A DNA stretch of 64,000 bases from Cellvibrionaceae bacterium (GCA_024707385.1 JANPZW010000009.1:434001-498000); one strand, 5' to 3'. Positions 1 to 11,906 are shown, numbered from the stretch's first letter. The notes: generated by a model from the sequence alone, not told the origin. Made by a program: numbers and translations.

Positions 1-270
1 CTGGACGGCAAACCTGCCTCGACCCGCTTTCAGGTCGTCACCGCCAAAGCAGAATCCGCGCTGGTGCAAATTCATCTGGAAACCGGCCGCCTGCATCAGA
101 TCCGCCGCCATTTCGCCCATATTGGTCACCCGCTGGTGGGCGATCCCAAATACGGTGCCGGCGGCGACAAACGACCTATGCAGTTGATCGCCACGGAATT
201 GCGCTTTCAATGCCCCGTGGATCACCGCCATCAGGTGGTGGAGCTGCCGGCAGAGCTGCGGCTTTTTTAA
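1..270 (+). CDS. RluA-family pseudouridine synthase, C-terminal end (partial)
   Basis: Only the last 89 codons are in the window, and the frame is open from base 1. The peptide contains ETGRLHQIRRHF and HPLVGDPKYG, the conserved C-terminal signatures of the RluA/TruC family, which isomerise uridine to pseudouridine in rRNA or tRNA. The catalytic Asp lies upstream of the window, so the subfamily (RluA, RluC, RluD or TruC) cannot be settled; the short tail after the last motif would suit TruC or RluA. The gene ends at a TAA and is followed by about 240 bases before the next start. Confidence 0.85.
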   Translation: MDGKPASTRFQVVTAKAESALVQIHLETGRLHQIRRHFAHIGHPLVGDPKYGAGGDKRPMQLIATELRFQCPVDHRHQVVELPAELRLF

Positions 271-513
271 GGCCGGCCCATTTAAGGCCGACACATCCAC
301 ACTTTATAAATATTCCCTGACGGCTTAGCTGCGTCTCCTATACTCATGGCAAGAAGCCGCAAGCCGAACCTGGTTCAAGTTCACCATCAACCGCGAATCG
401 ACATCAAACCGCTTTCCCCACAAGTGGATTCCAACCGTCCGACCAGCAGGTTCCGCTCTTTGCCGGATTTGATCGTCCCGGCTGCGGCACAAGCAGAAAA
501 TTGGAGACATGCG

Positions 514-1339
514 ATGTCGTTCGACAGCTTATTCAGCCAGACCTACAACATCCCCAGCATTCCAAAGCTGGTGCAGGAGCTGATCGACAATTTCTCCCAC
601 GAAGACAGCAACACCCGGGATATCGCCAAAAAATTGCAAATGGATCAGGCGCTGTCCGCAAAAGTTCTGCGCCTGGCGAACTCCGCGCGCTATGGCGCCG
701 GACGCAATATCAACTCCATCGACTCCGCAGTGATTATTCTCGGTTTCAATAGTTTGAAAACCCTGGTGATCGCCTCCGGCCTCACCTCCGCCAGCAAAAA
801 TATTCCGGGACTGAATCAAAAAAAATTCTGGCGCACGTCATTTTCCGTCGCGAATATCGCCAAGCTGCTGGCGAAATTGGCACATCAGGACGGCGACGTC
901 GCATTCACCTGCGGAATGCTGCATAACATCGGCGATACCTTGCTGTTTCTGGCGCACAGGAGTCAGATGCAAAACATCGCGGCGCTGGCGGCAACCGGGG
1001 TGAGTAAATCAACCCTCGAGCAAACCCAGTTTGGTTGCAACTATATGGATGTCGGTGCGGAGCTTGCGCGACGCTGGAATTTTCCCCCCGGAAATCTGCG
1101 AGGCAATCGCCAACCAGGAGCGTCCGGCAGCGGCTGGCGCCCACTTTATCTATCCCTTGCTGGTCAATCTGGCGACGCAAATCCATCGCGCGCTCAACGC
1201 AGGCAAGCCGCCAGCGGAAATATTGGACAATCTGCCGCAAAGTCATTTGGCCGACTTGAAAATTAACCCGGCCGATTTGCTTGAGCAATTGACTCACCTT
1301 GCCCAACAGGAAGACGACATAGAAAGTTTTTTGAATTAA
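514..1339 (+). CDS. HDOD domain signalling protein (frameshifted in this sequence)
   Basis: The product is an HDOD-domain protein of about 274 residues. The N-terminal two thirds carry the family pattern: IPKLVQEL, an ALSAKVLRLANSA segment, and GMLHNIGDTLLF where catalytic HD phosphohydrolases would have HD. HDOD proteins are non-catalytic relatives that act in signalling, chemotaxis or c-di-GMP networks; no second output domain is visible. I chose ATG 514 because GGAG precedes it at 503-506; an upstream in-frame ATG at 346 would add a non-conserved leader. The frame breaks at the C6 run 1084-1089. Removing one C joins RRWNFPP to EICEAIANQE and carries the protein to the stop at 1339. Confidence 0.75.
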
Positions 1340-1484
1340 AAAGCGGGCTAGTGTTCGCGCATTCAAATACCCAGCTTTCGCGTGACTTCATAAATCATGG
1401 TTCTCGCACGATTTCATAAATCCTTGCTTTCGCGCGGCTTTATAAATCCTTTCTTGTTTTATAGATCCTTTCTTGTTTTACAAA

Positions 1485-2103
1485 TTAAAGGTGAAACAGC
1501 GATTTCACTCCATTCGCAATAAATTCCACCGCAATCGCCGCCATGATCAGCCCCATGATTTTGTTCACGATGGATATGGTGGTGGGGCTGAGAAAAATGC
1601 ATAAACCGGTTTGCCATATGCAGCGCCAGCCAGACGATGCCGCCCAAAACCATCAGGCATGCACTCAACACCAAAAGATGCACGAAGCTGTCACCGCGGA
1701 AGCTGAATACTATAACCGTCGAAAATGCACCGGGGCCCGCCAGCAGGGGAATGGCCAGCGGCACCACCACTTGGCTGGCGGAAAGGCTTTTATCCTGATT
1801 GCCCTGGGCCGGCAGCGGGTCGTCATGATTCATCAGCTGCAGCGCCACGATCAGCAGCAGCAAACCACCGGCGATCTGGAATGAGCCGATGCTAATACCA
1901 AAAAAATCGAGCACCATCTGCCCGATAAACACCGTCACCACCAGGGCGATAGTCGTGGTCAACGCGGCTTTGAGCGCAGCCTGGGATTTTTCCTCTTTGG
2001 TGAAGTGGCGCACCAGATGGAGATACACCGGCAGAATCGTCACCGGATCGACAATCGCCAGCATGGCGATAAAAAACTGCGCGTATTCGGAAAAGCCCAA
2101 CAT
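1485..2103 (-). CDS. MarC family integral membrane protein (frameshifted near the C-terminus)
   Basis: This is a hydrophobic protein of about 205 residues with six predicted membrane spans. It has the MarC/UPF0056 signatures AIVDPVTILPVYL near the N-terminus and VPLAIPLLAGPGAFSTVI in the middle. MarC proteins sit in the inner membrane; their substrate is unknown, and the original link to multiple antibiotic resistance was not upheld. As given, the frame runs into unrelated sequence after RFMHF. Dropping one T from the T5 run (plus-strand A run 1593-1597) restores SPTTISIVNKIMGLIMAAI and the usual family ending IANGVKSLFHL, with a stop at 1485. It is transcribed towards the HDOD gene and divergently from the helicase. 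Confidence 0.8.
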
Positions 2104-2307
2104 AAATGATGTCCCTGGGAATTTTTTAGGCGCAAAGCCGAAAATCTACACGGGCATGCTAACACTCAGTGTAGTTGGCGGAGCCGATGCTTGGACCACA
2201 GGCACCCCGCCCCTTCCGCGCCCCGGGAAATCCATTATGATCGCCGCGTAACGCTGCCCGTCGCGCTGCCGCTGCGGGATTTGTCTCTTCATTCTCTGGA
2301 TCTGAAC

Positions 2308-5300
2308 ATGGACTCCATCAACCAAGCGTTGGAAACCGCCCGGCTGGAACTGCTCGACATGGGCCTGCGGGGCAATTCCCTCCTCCACTTTCGCCCGGGC
2401 GCCAAAACAGTTGAGGTGGTGGATGAGCGCTCTGACGAGATCATGCGCCTGTTGGTGGAGGAAAAGCGCTCGCTGAGTTTTGCCCCCCTGCCGACGAAAT
2501 TGGCCGATGAAGCCCCTCTGGAGACACCGGAACTGGTGGCCCGCCTGGCAGAAATCCAGGGCGAGAAGCGCCATCAGGACAGCCGGCTGCAGACGCGGCT
2601 GAGCGCGGAACAACTGGATAAACGCCTGCTGAAGATTCATACGGACGCCAATACCTTTATCCAGGAACAAGGCGTCAATACGCTTTATCTGGCCCTCGGT
2701 TTTCTCACCTGGTGCGAAGCCAATTCACCCGAAACGCCGCGCAAAGCGCCGCTGCTGCTGGTGCCCGTGAGCTTGGTGCGCACCTCTGTGCGCGAGCGTT
2801 TCGCCCTGCGCTACACCGAGGCCGAACTCGGCCGCAATCTCACTCTGGCCGCCAAACTGAAAATGGAATTCCAGATAGAACTGCCGGAATTCAGTGAAGA
2901 AACCTTGCTGCCAGAATATTGGGATGCACTGCGGCAACAGGTGGCCGTCAAATCGGGCTGGAGCGTGGAGGCCGATGATATCGCCCTCGGATTTTTCTCC
3001 TTCGGCAAATTCCAGATGTATCAGGATCTGGCGCGGGAGGTCTGGCCTGCGGACAAACCACCCGCCTCCCACCCTACCCTGCAATCCCTTCTGCACAGTG
3101 GTTTTAGCGCTACCAAACCCGGCGACGATCAAGCCTCTATCCTTGACCTGGGCGCTCTCAATTTCGTTAAAGACGCCGACTCCAGCCAAGCGGCGGCGGT
3201 GCTTGCGGCCAAGGCCGGCAGTCACTTGGTGATCCAGGGGCCGCCCGGCACCGGCAAATCGCAAACCATTACCAACATCATTGCGGACAGTCTCGCCGAC
3301 GGTAAAACCGTGCTGTTCGTCGCGGAGAAAATGGCGGCGCTGGAAGTGGTCAAACGCCGGCTTGAAGAGTCGCACCTGGGGGCTGCAGTGCTCGCCCTGC
3401 ACAGCCATAAAACCAATAAGCGCTCGGTGCTGGAGGATCTGCAGGCGACACTGCAACTGGGCGCACCGGTGGTTGGTGATCATACGGAGGATCTGCAGCG
3501 CCACCGCCAACGGCAGCTTCAGCTCGATCAATATTGCGCAGCGGTCAACACGCCGATTCTGCAATCCGGCCTCACCTTCATAGACGCACTGGGCCTCTAT
3601 CACCAAGCGCTCGAGGACCTGGGCGACGCGACGCAGCACCCGCTCGACAGCGCCACCTGGCTGCAGTGGACAAGCGCCGAGTTTCAGCAGCTCGACCGGG
3701 AGCTCGGCGAACTGGCGACGCACCTGGACACTATGGGCGTTCCGGCGCAACATCCTTTCGCCGGCGCCCAGCTGCAGGATTGCAGCCCGGTGGAAACCGA
3801 AGCCCTGCGCGCCTGCCTCTCCGGGCTCATTCCGCAGCTCAACCAGGCGACGGCCGATGCCGCTGTTCTCGCAGATGCGCTGCGCACCAAGCCCCCACAA
3901 ACTCTTATGGAAATGGCAACGCAGCTGAAAGCCTTGGAGCTGCTGGCAATCCGTCCTCCCTTGCACGGATTGAACGTCAGCGACTCCGCGTGGCAAACCC
4001 GGCAGACGCTGTTGCGCGAGTTGCTCGCCGGTCGGGCGGAGAGATTGGCCATCCGCCAGCGCCGTGCGTCAGAACTGCTCGACCAGGGATGGCAAGCGGA
4101 TCTGCTGGAGACGCGCCGGGTTTGGGTTGCCCTGGGCGACCGCTGGTGGCGCACCCTCGCCTCCGATTTCCGCCGCGCCCGGCGCAATCTGCAGGGAATC
4201 CTCAAAGGTCCCGCGCCGGCTGACGCGGCCAACTGCCTGAGCTTGATTGATGACATTTTGCGCGTCCAGGCGCTGGCACAGCAGGAAGCGGCACACGCGG
4301 AAATCACCCGCACGCTTTTTGACGGGCGCTGGGGAAACGGGAGAAGATTTGCGCCGGGAAAGCGAATGGCTGATGGAACTGCACAGCGTTCCCCCAGCCG
4401 ACGCTGGGTGCATTGCTGGCCAACCTCGCCAGCACTGCACCATCCATAGACGCGAGTCGACTGCAGCAAATCCAGGCGAAGTTGACGGAATTAAATAGCA
4501 GTCTCGCCCGCCTGACCGGCCTGCTGGCATTGCGGGAAGATTCAGCCCACCAGCCCATCGATGCTTTGCAACGACAATCCTCCACCCAGCTGCAACAACT
4601 GGAACGACTTTATGAGATGGCGCGCTACAACCGTTTGGGCGCAAGTCTCGGCCAGCGAGGTCTTCTACCTTTATTGGATCGGGCTTACCAAGGCGATGTG
4701 GCGCCGGGCCAGATGCAGAGCCATCTGCGCCTCAACTGGTACCGCCATCTGTTGGCCCACGCCTACGCGCACGCTGACCCGCTGCGCCGTTTCGACCGCC
4801 AGGCGCACGAAAGCGCCATAAGCGAATTCCGCCGCTTGGACATGGCCTTGTTCCGCCAGACCCAGGAGCGTCTGGTGCTGCAGCACTTCCGACAACTCCC
4901 CAGTGGTGGTGCTGGCGAAATGGAAATCCTGCGGCGGGAAATGAACAAAAAACGCCGCCATCTGCCGATCCGGCAGCTCCTCGCCCAGGCCGGGCGGGCA
5001 GTGCAGAAAATCAAACCGGTCTTCATGATGAGCCCCATGTCGGTTGCCACCTATCTGCAACCGGGGGACCTGGAGTTCGATCTGGTGATCTTCGATGAGG
5101 CAAGCCAGGTGAGAGTGGTGGACGCCTTTGGCCCCCTGTTGCGCGCCCGTCAGGCCGTGGTGGTGGGAGACACTCGCCAGATGCCACCGACGGATTTCTT
5201 CAACAAATCCCTGGAACTCGGTGAAGAGGAAGCGGAAATCAGCTCCACCGCCGATATCGAAAGCATCCTCAATATGTTCCTCGCCAAAGGTGCGCCGGAA

Positions 5301-6937
5301 TCCTGGTTGCGCTGGCACTACCGCAGCCGGCACGAGTCGCTAATCCTGGTTTCCAATCGCGAGTTTTACGACAACAAGCTCTTCATCTTCCCCAGCCCCG
5401 GCCTCAATCCCCAGGCGCGCGGGCTGCTGTTCCATCATCTGCCGGACACAGTCTACGAACGCGGCACCACCCGCACCAACCCTGACGAAGCCCGCGCCGT
5501 GGCGCAGGCGGTGATGCGCCACGCGCGCGAAACGCCAAGCCTGACTCTTGGAGTCGTGGCCTTCTCCACCGCGCAACGCGATTGCATCCTGCAGGAGCTG
5601 GAAGCTCTGCGCCAGGAGGACAGCAGTTGCGAAGCCTTTTTCAGCGACGATCAGCTGGAGGGCTTCTTCGTCAAGAATCTGGAGAACGTCCAGGGTGACG
5701 AGCGCGATGTGATCATGATCAGCATCGGCTACGGCCGCACGGCGGAGGGCAATCTCAGCCGCAACTTCGGCCCCATCAACAGCGAGGGCGGACAACGGCG
5801 TTTGAACGTTTTGATCACCCGGGCGCGTCTCGCCATGGAGGTCTTCAGCAACTTCACCGCTAAGGATCTGACTATCGCGGCGGATACGCCGGTGGGGGTC
5901 AAAGCGCTGCGGGAGTTTCTCCATTACGCGGCGCAGCGGGATCAGGAGCGCCGCCCAGCAGCGTAGACTCGGTGCGCCATTTTGAGGAGGTGGTGAAGCG
6001 CCTGCTGGAGGCGGAGGGCTACACCGTGCGCTCGCAACTCGGCGCCGCCGGTTTCTATCTCGACATCGCCCTTGCCGATCCGCAACGCACCGGCTGCTAT
6101 CGCCTAGCAGTGGAATGCGACGGCGCCAACTATCACCGCAGCAGTAATGTCCGTGATCGCGACCGCCTGCGCCCACAAGTACTGGAAGGTTTGGGTTGGG
6201 ACTTTCACCGCATCTGGAGCGTGGACTGGTATCGGCAGCCGCAACTGGAAGCGCGCCGCTTGCTGGACCGCGTCGCCGCTGCCATGAAACGCGCATTACC
6301 GACAGGCGCCGAGCCAAAGGCGCCAGCCGCCGAGAAACGAAATCCGGACAACATAGAGCGCGGTCATTCACGCCCGGATACACTCGGCAGAGCACCTCCC
6401 TATCGCCTGTTCGACGGCAAGCTGGGCCTGACCGCCGATACAGATCTGGCCCGTGTGGGTGATGCTAGAGTCGCGACCATGCTGACCAAAATTCTCGCCT
6501 GCGAAGGCCCGCTGCATATACGTGAAGCGGCGCGCCGTATTGCCGATGCGGCCGGAGGTGCAAGGGTGACCAGCCGACTGCTGGAGCAGATCAGCGCCGC
6601 CGCGCAAGAGGGACACCGAGGGGGGCTGTTCCATCTGGAGAATGAATTCCTCTATGTCGACGCAGATTGCAAGGTTTCACCGCGCGACCGCGCCGCTCTT
6701 CCAGCCAGTTCACGCCAATGGGAGCTGGTGCCGCCGGAGGAATGGCGCGCAGCTCTTATACAAATTGCGGAAAACGCATTCAGCGTCACGCGGGAAGAAC
6801 TGGTCGCACACGTGCTGGCTTTGCTCGGATTTACGCGACCTTCCGCACAGATAAAAGAGCAGCTGCACCACACAGTTGCCAAGCTGATTGAGCAGCAGTT
6901 ACTGAAAGAGCAATCAGACAAGGTCACGCTTGCGTAA
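2308..6937 (+). CDS. DUF4011 - SF1 helicase - REase-like (MTES_1575) - DUF3320 protein, Hhe-like (frameshifted)
   Basis: Once the frame breaks are repaired this is one protein of about 1540 residues. Order: a DUF4011-type N-terminus (LLDMGLRGNSLLHFRPG), a superfamily 1 helicase with Walker A GPPGTGKSQT near residue 311, Walker B IFDEASQV near 929 and motifs V/VI (NVQGDERDVI, RRLNVLITRAR), then a PD-(D/E)XK/Vsr-like nuclease near 1220-1320 (FYLDIALAD, VECDGANYH, RDRDRLR), and a DUF3320-like tail. The order matches the single-gene Hhe phage-defence protein, but close relatives are widespread and of untested function. ATG 2308 opens the conserved region; the in-frame codons before it are not family-like. 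Frame shifts lie near 4333-4345, at the C5 run 4391-4395 and near 5930-5955. No other defence gene is adjacent. Confidence 0.8.
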
Positions 6938-7053
6938 GCAGGAAAAAACATGGCGGCGAAAAAATTTAATTGTCCTGTTAAATAGAATTCAACGCCGGAT
7001 TTTTTGGTATTTTGTGGTCCTTCATCCCGCTCAGGGACATACAGGGAAACCGT

Positions 7054-7440
7054 ATGGAGCACATCCGCCTGTATCTTGAGTCACCGCTGTGGCAATCCGG
7101 CAGTTTGATCGCTGTGATTGTGCTCGCGGTATTGTTGACCCGCCTATCGGGACAAAAGCTCCTGGAGTTTGGTGTGCATTTGGGATTTGTCTGGCTCATC
7201 CTGATGCTGCTCGGCTCTTGGATGTCGCCGACCTATTGGCAATTTCTCGGTACGGGTCTCTTGGCGTTTTTGCTGTTTTTCAGCTGCTGGCTGCTGTTGC
7301 TGAAAATCTGCGACCGCTATGGCCAACCCTGCCTCGGGGAGGGTGGTCTGGCGGTGCTACTGCCGGTGGTTATCATTCCCCATATCGTTGTGGTTTCCCT
7401 TCTCGGCCGCGGTTTGATGGCCTTGTTCTCACCGTCTTAA
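7054..7440 (+). CDS. small inner-membrane protein, unknown function
   Basis: A 128-residue protein made almost entirely of four hydrophobic segments (about residues 16-35, 41-58, 62-86 and 98-123), separated by short polar loops such as LLTRLSGQK and KICDRYGQPCLGEGG. I do not recognise the family. I use ATG 7054 because the codons upstream of it (from 7012) are not followed by a better ribosome site. It follows the helicase gene by about 115 bases and converges on the ABC exporter operon, with its stop overlapping the permease stop by a few bases. No function can be assigned. Confidence 0.55.
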   Translation: MEHIRLYLESPLWQSGSLIAVIVLAVLLTRLSGQKLLEFGVHLGFVWLILMLLGSWMSPTYWQFLGTGLLAFLLFFSCWLLLLKICDRYGQPCLGEGGLAVLLPVVIIPHIVVVSLLGRGLMALFSPS

Positions 7441-8590
7441 TCAAGGCGTTTGCGAAACCGCCAGGAGGCGGCCACCAATCCTAGACCGGAAAATCCGGCT
7501 AGCCAGAATAAGTCTCCCGCCAAATCCGGCAATTCCGCCGAACGCAACACCACACCGCGAATGGCGCGCATAAAGTGCGTCGCCGGCAGCACCTCCGCCA
7601 ACCATTGAGCCACCTGCGGCATGGCTTCATAGGGAAACATAAAGCCGGATAACAAAATGGACGGCAGCAGAATAAAGACGGTCATCTGCATGGCCTGCAG
7701 CTGAGTTTGCGCCGCGGTGGAAATCAGCAGGCCAAGTGTGAGGCTGGCAAAAATAAAAAGAAGCACAACGATTAACAGGGTCAACAGGCCGCCGTTGACC
7801 GGCACGGCAAAAATCCAATGGCCCAAACTCAAAATAATGGTCATTTGCAGCAGCCCGACCATGATGTACGGCAGGATTTTTCCCAGCATCAACTCCAGAG
7901 GCCGCACTGGCGTGGTGATCAGATATTCCATATTGCCCTGCTCGCGCTCGCGCACGATCGCCACCGCGGTAAACAAAATCATGGTCATGGTCAGAATCAC
8001 CGCCAGCAGGCCCGGCACTATATTCACCGCCGTGCGCTGCTCGGGGTTGAAGTACAACACCATTTCAAAACTCGGCTGCTGTTGCGCCGGACGCACGCCG
8101 CGCACCTCCTCCAAAGGCATGACACGCAAGCTTTTGATGGCGGAGGCGACCATGGTGTCGGAGGCATCCACCAGCCACTGCCCCACCGGCCGCGCCGGCA
8201 AATCCCGCAGCGACTGGCGCAGCGGCGTGTGGGCATCCAGACGCTGACCAAAATCCCGCGGCAGTATCAGCGCCGCTTTGATCTCCCCCGGGTAATTGCC
8301 GCTTCCGCGTCGTCCACGGAATGCAAATGAACGATAAAGCGCGCCACTTGCGACGCCTCCACCGCTGCGACCGCCGCGCGGCTGTGGCTGGTGTTGCTCA
8401 AGTCCACCAGTGCTGCGGGCACGTGACGCACATCGGTATTGATCGCATAACCGAACAGAAGCAACTGCACCAAAGGCACCATCACAATCATGCCGAAGGT
8501 GAGGCGATCGCGGCTCAGCTCCTTGAATTCTTTGAAGGCAACCGCCCGAATCCGGCGCAGGGCGCTGGCGAAATCAGCTAGCAGCGACAT
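7437..8590 (-). CDS. ABC-2 type permease of a YbhS/YbhR-like exporter (frameshifted)
   Basis: An ABC-2 permease of about 384 residues. It starts MSLLADF, has one membrane span near residue 25-45 (MIVMVPLVQLLLFGYAI), a periplasmic domain, and five C-terminal spans. The EREQGNMEYLITTPVRPLE loop is typical of the YbhS/YhhJ group. It should form the membrane part of the exporter encoded with the two genes upstream, and its start overlaps the ATPase end by 17 bases. The frame is broken at the plus-strand C5 run 8285-8289; one more C gives AAITRGEIKAALILPRDF. E. coli ybhGFSR has two permeases, but only one is present here, so a homodimer is likely. Confidence 0.85.
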
Positions 8591-9506
8591 GTTCCGCGCC
8601 TCCCGTGCTGGTGACGAAGACATCCTCCAGGCTCGGCCGCACTAGATCCCAATGTCGCTCGCCCCCGGCATTTTGTTGCAGAAAGACCACCGGATCGCTG
8701 ACTTGGCGTCGCACCAGAACCCGCAGCCGGGTGCCCAATTGGGCCGCCGATAGCACTTGCGGTAAAGCGAGCAGGCGCTGTTTTAAACCGCGCAGGTCCG
8801 CGCCGTCCACCTCCACCACATTGGCGTTCATGCCGGCCATCAGATCCGCCGGGGTGCCCTCCGCTTTCATCCGCCCCTCCTGCAAAATCGCCAAAGCGTG
8901 GCAACGCTCGGCCTCGTCCATGTAATGGGTGGACACCAGAATTGTCGCCCCCTGATCCGACAGGTCGAACAGCCGCTCCCAGAATTCCCGCCGGTTTTCC
9001 GGGTCCACGGCGGACGTGGGTTCGTCGAGAAAGAGCAGGTCCGGGCGGTGCAACACCGCAGCCGCCAGCGCCAAGCGCTGCTTCTGCCCGCCGCTCATGG
9101 TGCCGGCGCGCTGTTGGCGCTGGCCCGCCAAATCGTAAATCTTCAGCAACTCCCCAGCGCGCCGCTGTCCCTCTCGCCGCGACAGTCCGTGGATGTCCGC
9201 CACGAAGGTCAGGTTTTCCGCCACGCTGAGATTGCCGTAGAGAGAAAATTTCTGGGTCATATAGCCGATGCGCCGGCGCACCATTTCGGTATTTTCCGGC
9301 AGTGCCTGACCCAGCACCCGGATCGTGCCCGATGTTGGGGTCAACAGCCCGGTCAACATGCGTATCGCGGTGGATTTGCCGCTGCCGTTGGGGCCGAGAA
9401 ATCCGTAAATCCGCCCCGCCGGCACTCGCAACGTCAGCTGGTCGACGGCGACCTGGGTGCCGAAGCAACGCGTCATCCCATCGGTTTCAATGGCGAGGTC
9501 AGTCAC
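8574..9506 (-). CDS. ABC exporter ATPase, YbhF-like
   Basis: A single nucleotide-binding domain of 310 residues. It has Walker A GPNGSGKST near residue 38, signature TMSGGQKQRLALA near 138, Walker B LLFLDEPTSAVDP and the H-loop STHYMDEAERC. The C-terminal 80 residues form the regulatory tail seen in drug and lipid exporters of the YbhF/CcmA type. It energises the permease at 7437-8590; the membrane-fusion protein is encoded upstream, and all three genes overlap by a few bases, so they form one operon. E. coli YbhF has two ATPase domains, whereas this protein has one and would act as a dimer. The substrate cannot be read from sequence. Confidence 0.9.
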   Translation of the reverse strand: MTDLAIETDGMTRCFGTQVAVDQLTLRVPAGRIYGFLGPNGSGKSTAIRMLTGLLTPTSGTIRVLGQALPENTEMVRRRIGYMTQKFSLYGNLSVAENLTFVADIHGLSRREGQRRAGELLKIYDLAGQRQQRAGTMSGGQKQRLALAAAVLHRPDLLFLDEPTSAVDPENRREFWERLFDLSDQGATILVSTHYMDEAERCHALAILQEGRMKAEGTPADLMAGMNANVVEVDGADLRGLKQRLLALPQVLSAAQLGTRLRVLVRRQVSDPVVFLQQNAGGERHWDLVRPSLEDVFVTSTGGAEHVAAS

Positions 9507-10462
9507 GGGCGTCGCCTCCCAACAGAGCCTGGGCAGTCAAACCTGCGGGAAGCTCCCCCGCCTCGGCGCCCAACTGGATTTCGGTGAGGTACACCAGATA
9601 AGTGCGCTCCTTCTGATTGAGCGCAAAAAAGGGCGTGAATGCCGGTTCACTGCTCAGGGCGCGAACGCGGCCAGTGAAAGTCTCCGCGACCCCGTCCACG
9701 CGAATCTGCACGGCATCGCCTTCATGCAGGGAGGCTCTGTGGCGCTGCGGTAAATAGACCCGGGCGTAGGGAGAATCGCCGGTTAATAACACGGCCAGCA
9801 AGGCGCCGGCCGCCACCCGGTCGCCCTGCTTCCAGGGCAGAGCATCCACCCTACCCGCGCGGGTCGCGGTGATGGACAACTCCGCCAGTGCCTGCTGTTC
9901 CAACGCCAGAGTCGCCTGCGCCGCCGCCACTTGCGCCTCCGCCTGTTGCAGTTGCTCGATGCGGGTGCCCGCCAGCAACAGGTGCCAGTGCTCTTCCGCG
10001 TCCCGCACGGCAGCGGGTGGAATCGCGCTGCGCCAGTGCCGTGTCAAATTCCGCTTTGCCCACCAACCGCTGGTCGAATAATACCTTTACCCTCTCCAGC
10101 TGATTCGCCGCCGCAGTCAATGCGGCGCCGGCGCCTTCCAGGCGCGCCTTGGCCGCGGCAATTTCCTCCTCGCGCACGCCGTTTTGCAGCTCCGTCAACC
10201 GGGCTTGCACCTGCCTTACTCCCGCTTGGGCCAGCGCGACTTTGGCCTCCTGCCGCAGGGGGTTAAGACGTACCAATGTCTGGCCCTCCACCACCCTGTC
10301 GCCTTCGCGCACGGCGATCTCTGCGATGATTTCGCTTGCCGTCGCCGTCAACACCACGCGATCCCGCTCCAGAGTCCCCAACGCGACATCCACTTCACCG
10401 CCTTTGCAGCCCGCCAATGCGCATGCGGCAATCAGCGCACAACCCAGAAATAATCGGTTCAT
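9499..10462 (-). CDS. HlyD/YbhG-like membrane-fusion lipoprotein (frameshifted)
   Basis: A periplasmic adaptor of about 320 residues. The N-terminus MNRLFLGCALIAACALAGC is a lipoprotein signal with lipobox LAGC. A split biotinyl-lipoyl-like domain follows (IAVREGDRVVEGQTLVRL and, after the hairpin, RAGRVDALPWKQGDRVAAG) on each side of a long Ala/Glu/Gln-rich coiled coil, with a beta-barrel near the end. It links the ABC permease to an outer-membrane channel. The frame shifts at the G3 run 10015-10017; deleting one base joins AQRDSTA to AVRDAEEHWHLLLAG. ATG 10462 is preferred over the in-frame ATG four codons upstream because it starts the signal peptide cleanly. It overlaps the ATPase start by 8 bases. 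Confidence 0.85.
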
Positions 10463-10700
10463 AGAGTTCTCCATATCTCATCAAGGGGCCAGAAGCCCAT
10501 GGCTGAGCGCCTGGATATTGTGCTTGGCCCGCTTCAGAAGAAATTCCGGAGTCAAGGCGTATGCACTGCAGTTCATCGCGGGACTAAAAATAAATCGCGG
10601 GCGTGGCGATAGCCAGAGGGAACTGCATCGGCAGAAAAGAAAGTGATTAATGCGAAGGAGCGGCGCCGAATAACGCGCCGCCTAGAGGGGAATGAGTGAC

Positions 10701-11906
10701 TTACCAGTTCCAGAGGGTGCCGTCTTCCAGACGATTTACCGGCAGACATTTGCGCTGATAGGGAAATTTGGCGGCGAGTTTTTCGTCGATATCCACACCA
10801 TGCCCAGGTACTTCCCCAGGCGTGAAGTAACCCTGCTCAAAACGGTAGGCGTGGGGAAACACTTCGTCGGTCTGCTCGCTGTGCGCCATATGCTCCTGAA
10901 TACCGAAGTTGGGCACCCAGTAGTCAAAATGCAGCGCCGCGCCCATGCACACCGGCGACAGGTCCGTGGCGCCGTGGCAGCCGGTGCGGACATGGTAGAG
11001 AGAAGCGAGATCGGCAATACGGCGCAGATGGGTAATGCCGCCGGCGTGTACCACCGTCGAACGAATGTAGTCGATCAGCTGGTTCTGGATCAGCTCACGG
11101 CAGTCGTGAATGGAACTGAATACCTCACCGACCGCGATAGGCGTGGTGGTGTGCTGACGGATCAAACGGAAGCCTTCCTGATTTTCCGCCGGCACGGGAT
11201 CTTCGAGCCAGAAGAGTTTGAAAGGCTCCACCTCTTTGCCCAGACGCGCCGCCTCAATGGGTGTGAGACGGTGATGGATATCGTGGAGGATATGCAGATC
11301 ATCGCCGAACTGGTCGCGCACCGCAGCGAACAGCTTGGGCACATGATTCAGGTATTTTTCCGTCGCCCAGACGTGCTCAGCGGGCAGATCGGCATCGGCG
11401 GGTTCGTAGTGACCGCCCTTCCCCACCCCATACACCTTGTCGAGGCCGGGGACGCCGCATTGAACGCGGATGGCTTTGTAACCTTCATCCACCAACTCGG
11501 CCACCCGCTCCAGCGTATCGCCAATATCCTTGCCGTTGGCATGGGCGTAGACCATCACTCCATCGCGGCTGCGCCCACCGAGCAGTTGGTACAGCGGCAT
11601 ATTGGCGGCTTTCGCCTTGATATCCCACAGTGCGGTGTCCACCGCCGCTATGGCGGTCATATTGACCGCACCGCGACGCCAGTACACACCGCGATAAAAA
11701 AACTGCCAGATATCCTCGATGCGCTGCGGGTCGCGGCCGATCAGCGATGGGCACACATAATCCTCGAGAAACGATACCACCGCCTTTTCCCGCCCGTTCA
11801 GGGTCGCATCCCCAACCCCATAGATTCCCTCATCCGTAATGATTTTGAGGGTGACGAAATTGCGACCGGGACTACATACAATCACTTTGGTGTCGATGAT
11901 TTTCAT
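10701..11906 (-). CDS. manD: D-mannonate dehydratase, enolase superfamily (ManD/RspA)
   Basis: A 401-residue enolase-superfamily enzyme that dehydrates D-mannonate to 2-keto-3-deoxy-D-gluconate, the third step of glucuronate breakdown. Family features are the N-terminal capping domain ([22 protein letters not shown]), the metal ligands in [27 protein letters not shown] and PIAVGEVF, and [15 protein letters not shown] in the barrel. It is the ManD type, not the unrelated UxuA type. ATG 11906 is set by a GAGGAG ribosome site just upstream. It lies beside the sugar transporter and a GH115 alpha-glucuronidase, which fits use of glucuronic acid released from xylan. No uxaC or uxuB is in the window. 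Confidence 0.92.
   Translation of the reverse strand: MKIIDTKVIVCSPGRNFVTLKIITDEGIYGVGDATLNGREKAVVSFLEDYVCPSLIGRDPQRIEDIWQFFYRGVYWRRGAVNMTAIAAVDTALWDIKAKAANMPLYQLLGGRSRDGVMVYAHANGKDIGDTLERVAELVDEGYKAIRVQCGVPGLDKVYGVGKGGHYEPADADLPAEHVWATEKYLNHVPKLFAAVRDQFGDDLHILHDIHHRLTPIEAARLGKEVEPFKLFWLEDPVPAENQEGFRLIRQHTTTPIAVGEVFSSIHDCRELIQNQLIDYIRSTVVHAGGITHLRRIADLASLYHVRTGCHGATDLSPVCMGAALHFDYWVPNFGIQEHMAHSEQTDEVFPHAYRFEQGYFTPGEVPGHGVDIDEKLAAKFPYQRKCLPVNRLEDGTLWNW

Noticed and set aside
2725..3996. 423-codon open frame on the minus strand opposite the helicase
   Set aside because: It is antisense to a well-conserved helicase and its peptide has no recognisable family.
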